Part shown: one piece after another, positions 60,542 to 64,000 of the stretch | How positions within the stretch are numbered: the stretch's first letter is position 1 | Layout of the letters: each line of letters opens with the position of its first letter | DNA from: Gammaproteobacteria bacterium | GTDB taxonomy: Bacteria > Pseudomonadota > Gammaproteobacteria > Pseudomonadales > JAUIET01 | Length of the DNA stretch: 64,000 nt | Direction: 5' to 3' | Assembly: GCA_030431775.1 (NCBI GenBank) | Contig: JAUIHW010000002.1 | Location: 195,087 to 259,086 of the forward strand | Notes under the pieces: model-generated | Seen by the model: the letters and a program-made list of their open reading frames with translations, nothing else | Database searches by the model: none | What the model was told of the DNA's origin: nothing | Translations under genes and position numbers: made by a program

Positions 60542-61753
60542 ATGACGCCGCAGATTGTACTCACCACACTACTGTTTTTCTCAGGTGGTGTGCTGGCGCT
60601 GATTACAGCCCGCTGGTTGCGCATTCCTACAACCTTGAGTGTACTGCTGTGGGGCATGCTCGCATCGGCTGTTATTCCGCTCACTGGCATCGATACTGGC
60701 ATCCGCTACTACAATTTTCAGACCTTTGTGTTTTTCATCTTGATTCCGCCGTTGGTATTCGAGTCGGCATTAAATATTCGCCTGTCGGTACTGCGGCCCT
60801 TATTGGGTACCATCCTGTTCAGTGCCACCGCCGGCGTGCTGCTTGCAGCCGGTAGCGCGGCTGTTGTGCTGTACTACAGCATCAACCACCCTGACGGCTT
60901 TCCGTGGTTGGCGGCCTTGCTCACCGGCCTGGTGATTTCTGCAACCGATCCGGTGGCCGTCGTGGCCAAACTGCGAGAGTCCGGTGCCGCTGCTGAACTC
61001 GCCACCCTACTGGAAGGCGAAAGTCTGTTTAATGATGCCACCGTAATAGTACTGTTTGGTGTACTGCTCGCCATGGCCGGTAATGCAGCGCAAGCATCCA
61101 TTGTTTCCGGCACGGGCCTGTTTCTCTGGGTACTGACCGGTGGCCTGCTGGTTGGTGCTGTACTTGGTGCGGTGGCAAAATTGCTGTTGGCGCTGCTGCC
61201 TCCGAGTTCCGAAAGTCGCATGCTTCTTGGTTTGACCGTCGCTTACGGCAGTTTTTATGTCGCCGAACACCTGCTACATGTGTCCGGTGTGATGGCCGTG
61301 CTGCTTGCTGCCCTGCTACTGCAGCGCACCTTACTGAGCGATCAATCTTCCCGAGACGAGATCCGTAAGAGCTGGGAGCTGCTGGCATTTATCGGCAATA
61401 TCGTGGTGTTTTTTCTACTGGGCCTGGTAGTCACCTTTGATATGTTTATCGAACAATGGCTGGCGATGCTGTTTGGTATTCTGGCGGCTTTACTGTCACG
61501 GTTGCTCGCCACTGTCTTAGCAGTCAGCGTCGGTAAATACCTGTTTCGAGAACCTATTCCCTGGAACTATACACCGGTTATGCTGTGGGGCGGCTTGCGC
61601 GGTGTGATCACCGTAGCTCTGGTGCTTTCACTGCCACTTGAACTCGAATACTGGTACACGGTGCAGGCGACCGGCTTTGGCGTGGTGTTATTCACGCTCA
61701 GCGTGCAGGCTCTGACTGTGTCTGGGTTATTGCGTGCTTTACGCCTACGGTAG
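60542..61753 (+). CDS. CPA1 family Na+/H+ antiporter
   Basis: A 403-residue integral membrane antiporter of the NhaP/CPA1 group. The ion-binding segment reads ATDPVAVVAKLRESG followed by LLEGESLFNDATVIVLFG, as in NhaP, and a late WGGLRGVITVALVLSLP helix also fits. It exchanges Na+ or K+ for protons. It follows the Kef-type gene on the same strand after 116 bases and ends convergently with the AGCS gene. Confidence 0.92.
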   Translation: MTPQIVLTTLLFFSGGVLALITARWLRIPTTLSVLLWGMLASAVIPLTGIDTGIRYYNFQTFVFFILIPPLVFESALNIRLSVLRPLLGTILFSATAGVLLAAGSAAVVLYYSINHPDGFPWLAALLTGLVISATDPVAVVAKLRESGAAAELATLLEGESLFNDATVIVLFGVLLAMAGNAAQASIVSGTGLFLWVLTGGLLVGAVLGAVAKLLLALLPPSSESRMLLGLTVAYGSFYVAEHLLHVSGVMAVLLAALLLQRTLLSDQSSRDEIRKSWELLAFIGNIVVFFLLGLVVTFDMFIEQWLAMLFGILAALLSRLLATVLAVSVGKYLFREPIPWNYTPVMLWGGLRGVITVALVLSLPLELEYWYTVQATGFGVVLFTLSVQALTVSGLLRALRLR

Positions 61754-61760
61754 GAAAACC

Positions 61761-63590
61761 TTAGTCATTTAACGCGCCCTCACGCAGCAGCGAAAAATAC
61801 TCCCGAGTTTCCTTGATCACAATCGGCAGCAAGATAAGCATTGCAATCAAGTTGGGGATGGTCATCAAGCCGAGGGTCAGGTCGGAAAAATTAATCGCCA
61901 CATCCAGGTTGACCACGCAGCCCACAAAGGTCGCCGCAATGTACAGCCAGAGGTATGGCCGGACCAGACGACGATCAATGTGATGACAAGCCACTTCACC
62001 GTAGTAATTTCCAGCAAGAACAGTGGAGTACGCGAAGAAAAACGCAGCCAGCGGAATGAATACCGTGCCGAATACACCGAAAAAATGGGAGAACGCTGCA
62101 ATGGACAGAACGATGCCATTTGCTGCCTGTACCCGCTCCACCCGGTCGATCTGAAAAACTCCCTGGCCTTTGCCCTTAAACTGTATAGCCGCAACATTTT
62201 GAGCGCTGTCCGCCGCTTTGGGCAGTACCACCAAGGACTGCCACTGATTGAGTTGGAAACGGCCATTCACCATCCAGCCGGCGTCCGACGCCTGATGATT
62301 GACAGCCATTTCTGCGACAAGCTCATCATTGTTGCCCAGCAGTCTAAGCTCAATGTCCTGCTGCTCGGTATACAAAGAAAAGCGGATGGCATCCGCGCCT
62401 GTCTGCGGTAATTTGATCGTCGGAGACTCCCAGGCGTGTGCCTCAGAGATCTGTGCAACCAATGCCTGGTCGCCATCGGTGACCTGCTGCAGAACGGGTT
62501 GGCGAGTGTTTCCAATGGCTTGGTGGCGCCAGGTTGGCTCTGCTACAGCGCTCTGGGGCGTCTCGAAGCTTACCCGCTCGCCCGTGGGGTTTTGATAGGC
62601 CTCGGTGCCGTAAAAGCCGCTGAGCAGGATAACAAAGGCGGTCGCCGCGCAAACCACGATGGTATCGATAAACGGCCCAAGACTGGCGGCAATTCCCTGG
62701 CGTACCGGGTAACGGGTATCCGCTGCAGCGTGCGCAATTGCCGCTGTACCGGTACCGGCCTCGTTGGAGAAAACGGCGCGCCGGATACCAATTAAAATCG
62801 CTGTCCCCAACACCCCACCACTGGCGGAGTCAAAATTAAATGCCTCGCTAACGATGAGACTCAGCACGGCCGGTATCTTGTCCCAATTCATAAAACAGAT
62901 CAGCATTGCTGTGCATACGTAGATCACGCACATGGTCGGCACTAGTCGGGCAGCCACCCGACCGATGCGCTTGATCCCACCCACCAGAACCAGAGCCACC
63001 AACACACTCATAACCACACCGGTGACCCAGACGGGAATATTAAACTGATCCTGCAGGCTCGCCGCTGCCTGATTGGACTGAAACATGTTCCAGGCACCAA
63101 AGCACGCAATAGCAGTGCACCAGGCATAAAACTGCGCAACCGGCTTCCAACGAGGTCCCAGGCTCTGAATGTAGACCATCGGCCCGCCACCGCGTTCGGA
63201 TCCCGGGCCTTCCATCTGATGGCGAAAATAACTTCCCAGAGTGCCTTCGACAAACTTGAGCCCCATACCCAGCAGAGCCATTACCCACATCCAGAATATG
63301 GCGCCCGGCCCACCGAGGGCGATGGCTACGGCTACGCCCGCGATATTTCCAATGCCTGTGGTGCTCGATAACGCTGTCGCCAGGGCCTGAAATGTCGTGA
63401 TTCCGTCACCATCACCTTTGTCATCATACCGACCAAGCAATAAGGCGATCGCGTGAGGAAAGCAGCGGAACTGAATGAACAGTAGCCGCAGGCTGACATA
63501 CAAACCTACCCCAACGCATAAGCCAATAATGATGTAAGACCAAACAAAATTATTAGCCGCAAGTAAATAGCTGTTGAGAGTATCAAGCAC
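61761..63590 (-). CDS. AGCS symporter with a large inserted domain
   Basis: A 609-residue sodium:amino acid symporter, over 100 residues longer than usual. The core is standard: ALATALSSTTGIGNIAGVAVAIALGGPG and the central RRAVFSNEAGTGTAAIAHAA. After the helix ending ILLSGFYG (about 327) an insert of about 150 residues (340-490) appears, rich in beta-type segments and without membrane helices, before the transporter resumes at GIVLSIAAFSHFFG. The start is GTG. The insert might be a sensor or binding domain. The gene lies near the taurine cluster, which has no other obvious importer, but a taurine role is speculation. Confidence 0.88.
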   Translation of the reverse strand: MLDTLNSYLLAANNFVWSYIIIGLCVGVGLYVSLRLLFIQFRCFPHAIALLLGRYDDKGDGDGITTFQALATALSSTTGIGNIAGVAVAIALGGPGAIFWMWVMALLGMGLKFVEGTLGSYFRHQMEGPGSERGGGPMVYIQSLGPRWKPVAQFYAWCTAIACFGAWNMFQSNQAAASLQDQFNIPVWVTGVVMSVLVALVLVGGIKRIGRVAARLVPTMCVIYVCTAMLICFMNWDKIPAVLSLIVSEAFNFDSASGGVLGTAILIGIRRAVFSNEAGTGTAAIAHAAADTRYPVRQGIAASLGPFIDTIVVCAATAFVILLSGFYGTEAYQNPTGERVSFETPQSAVAEPTWRHQAIGNTRQPVLQQVTDGDQALVAQISEAHAWESPTIKLPQTGADAIRFSLYTEQQDIELRLLGNNDELVAEMAVNHQASDAGWMVNGRFQLNQWQSLVVLPKAADSAQNVAAIQFKGKGQGVFQIDRVERVQAANGIVLSIAAFSHFFGVFGTVFIPLAAFFFAYSTVLAGNYYGEVACHHIDRRLVRPYLWLYIAATFVGCVVNLDVAINFSDLTLGLMTIPNLIAMLILLPIVIKETREYFSLLREGALND

Positions 63591-63848
63591 TGGAGAAAGC
63601 CTTGTTTATTGTTGTTGACGCCTGTTGCTGCGCGCAGGCAAGTGGAATCGTATTGTAACCAACATAGGCAGGGTGAGGCTCGATTCACTGCCGCATTAAC
63701 CTTTTTTATCAGGAATCGATTGATGCGACTCACAAGTCTGCGCGCTCATGAGGAACAAAGTGCGACCTGGGTCTCACTGAGCACATCCTCAAACCGAACT
63801 GTACACTTTTTAAGCTAACCTGAGCAGAGGTAACCGGGAGTTTTCGGT

Positions 63849-64000
63849 ATGAACGCCAACCATCTCATCGCTTCACTGATCACCGCAATCTGTATGTCAG
63901 GCAGCTGCCTCGCCGACAGTGACGAATACGCTGACGCCGCGGCGAAGTGGGAAGGGGCCAGCACCCGGGACCTGGTTGATGCCCTCGGCCGACCGGACGA
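63849..64000 (+). CDS. Secreted or envelope protein, truncated by the window end
   Basis: Only the first 50 residues are present. A signal peptide (SLITAICMSGSCLADS) is followed by an alpha-helical acidic stretch and WEGASTRDLVDALGRPD, a pattern seen in small envelope proteins that begin with a tryptophan-glycine repeat. The ATG has GGGAG upstream. No function can be assigned. Confidence 0.6.
   Translation, partial: MNANHLIASLITAICMSGSCLADSDEYADAAAKWEGASTRDLVDALGRPD

Overview
The window looks like chromosome of an aerobic, probably marine, gammaproteobacterium. The evidence is an IscR-led SUF operon, Fur-box-controlled TonB receptors, a polyhydroxyalkanoate-system protein, sodium-coupled transporters and moderate GC; a Cellvibrionales/Halieaceae-like host would fit, but that is inference. 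Nearly all of it is coding. No tRNA, rRNA, CRISPR or prophage was seen. The only mobile-type DNA is a 263-bp MITE-like element plus a 36-bp remnant of the same family.

Layout. 0-8 kb: aldehyde dehydrogenase, sulfotransferase, Fur-box TonB siderophore receptor, and an Lrp regulator divergent from a class V aminotransferase. 8-15 kb: an unusual fusion of a small basic protein with an SDR, then a methanethiol-oxidation operon (mtoX, SCO-like, MauG-like) and a second TonB receptor. 15-20 kb: hydrolase, methyltransferase, a stress-protein-like ORF and a LonC-type protease. 20.5-27.2 kb: iscR-sufB-C-D-S-A-T-E. 27-33 kb: D-aminoacylase-type amidohydrolase, the MITE, a short BCCT-like transporter, an N-terminally truncated iron alcohol dehydrogenase and an AGCS symporter. 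33-38.5 kb: ferredoxin-NADP reductase, PHA protein and an RND efflux pair. 38.5-46.5 kb (minus strand): soeA-soeB-soeC-sulP-phosphotransacylase-SDR. 46.6-49.2 kb: arsR-arsI, two small genes, a cold-shock protein and an SDR. 49.2-58.7 kb: taurine dissimilation, with xsc-cobS-cobT on the minus strand, an unassigned ThDP enzyme, tauR and tpa. 58.7-64 kb: two cation/proton antiporters, an AGCS symporter with a large inserted domain and a truncated secreted protein.

How the genes fit together. Organosulfur oxidation is the main theme. MtoX would convert methanethiol to formaldehyde, H2S and H2O2. Tpa converts taurine to sulfoacetaldehyde, and Xsc converts that to acetyl phosphate and sulfite. SoeABC oxidises sulfite to sulfate at the quinone pool, a SulP carrier sits next to it and could move sulfate, and the phosphotransacylase of the same operon could turn acetyl phosphate into acetyl-CoA. 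The SUF system supplies clusters for the Fe-S-rich SoeAB.

The most unusual arrangement is the cobaltochelatase-type AAA+/VWA pair CobS-CobT, which starts directly at the stop codon of xsc with no other cobalamin gene in view. It suggests a MoxR-VWA-type maturation or reactivation machine for Xsc, by analogy with CbbQ-CbbO and NorQ-NorD. This is a hypothesis.
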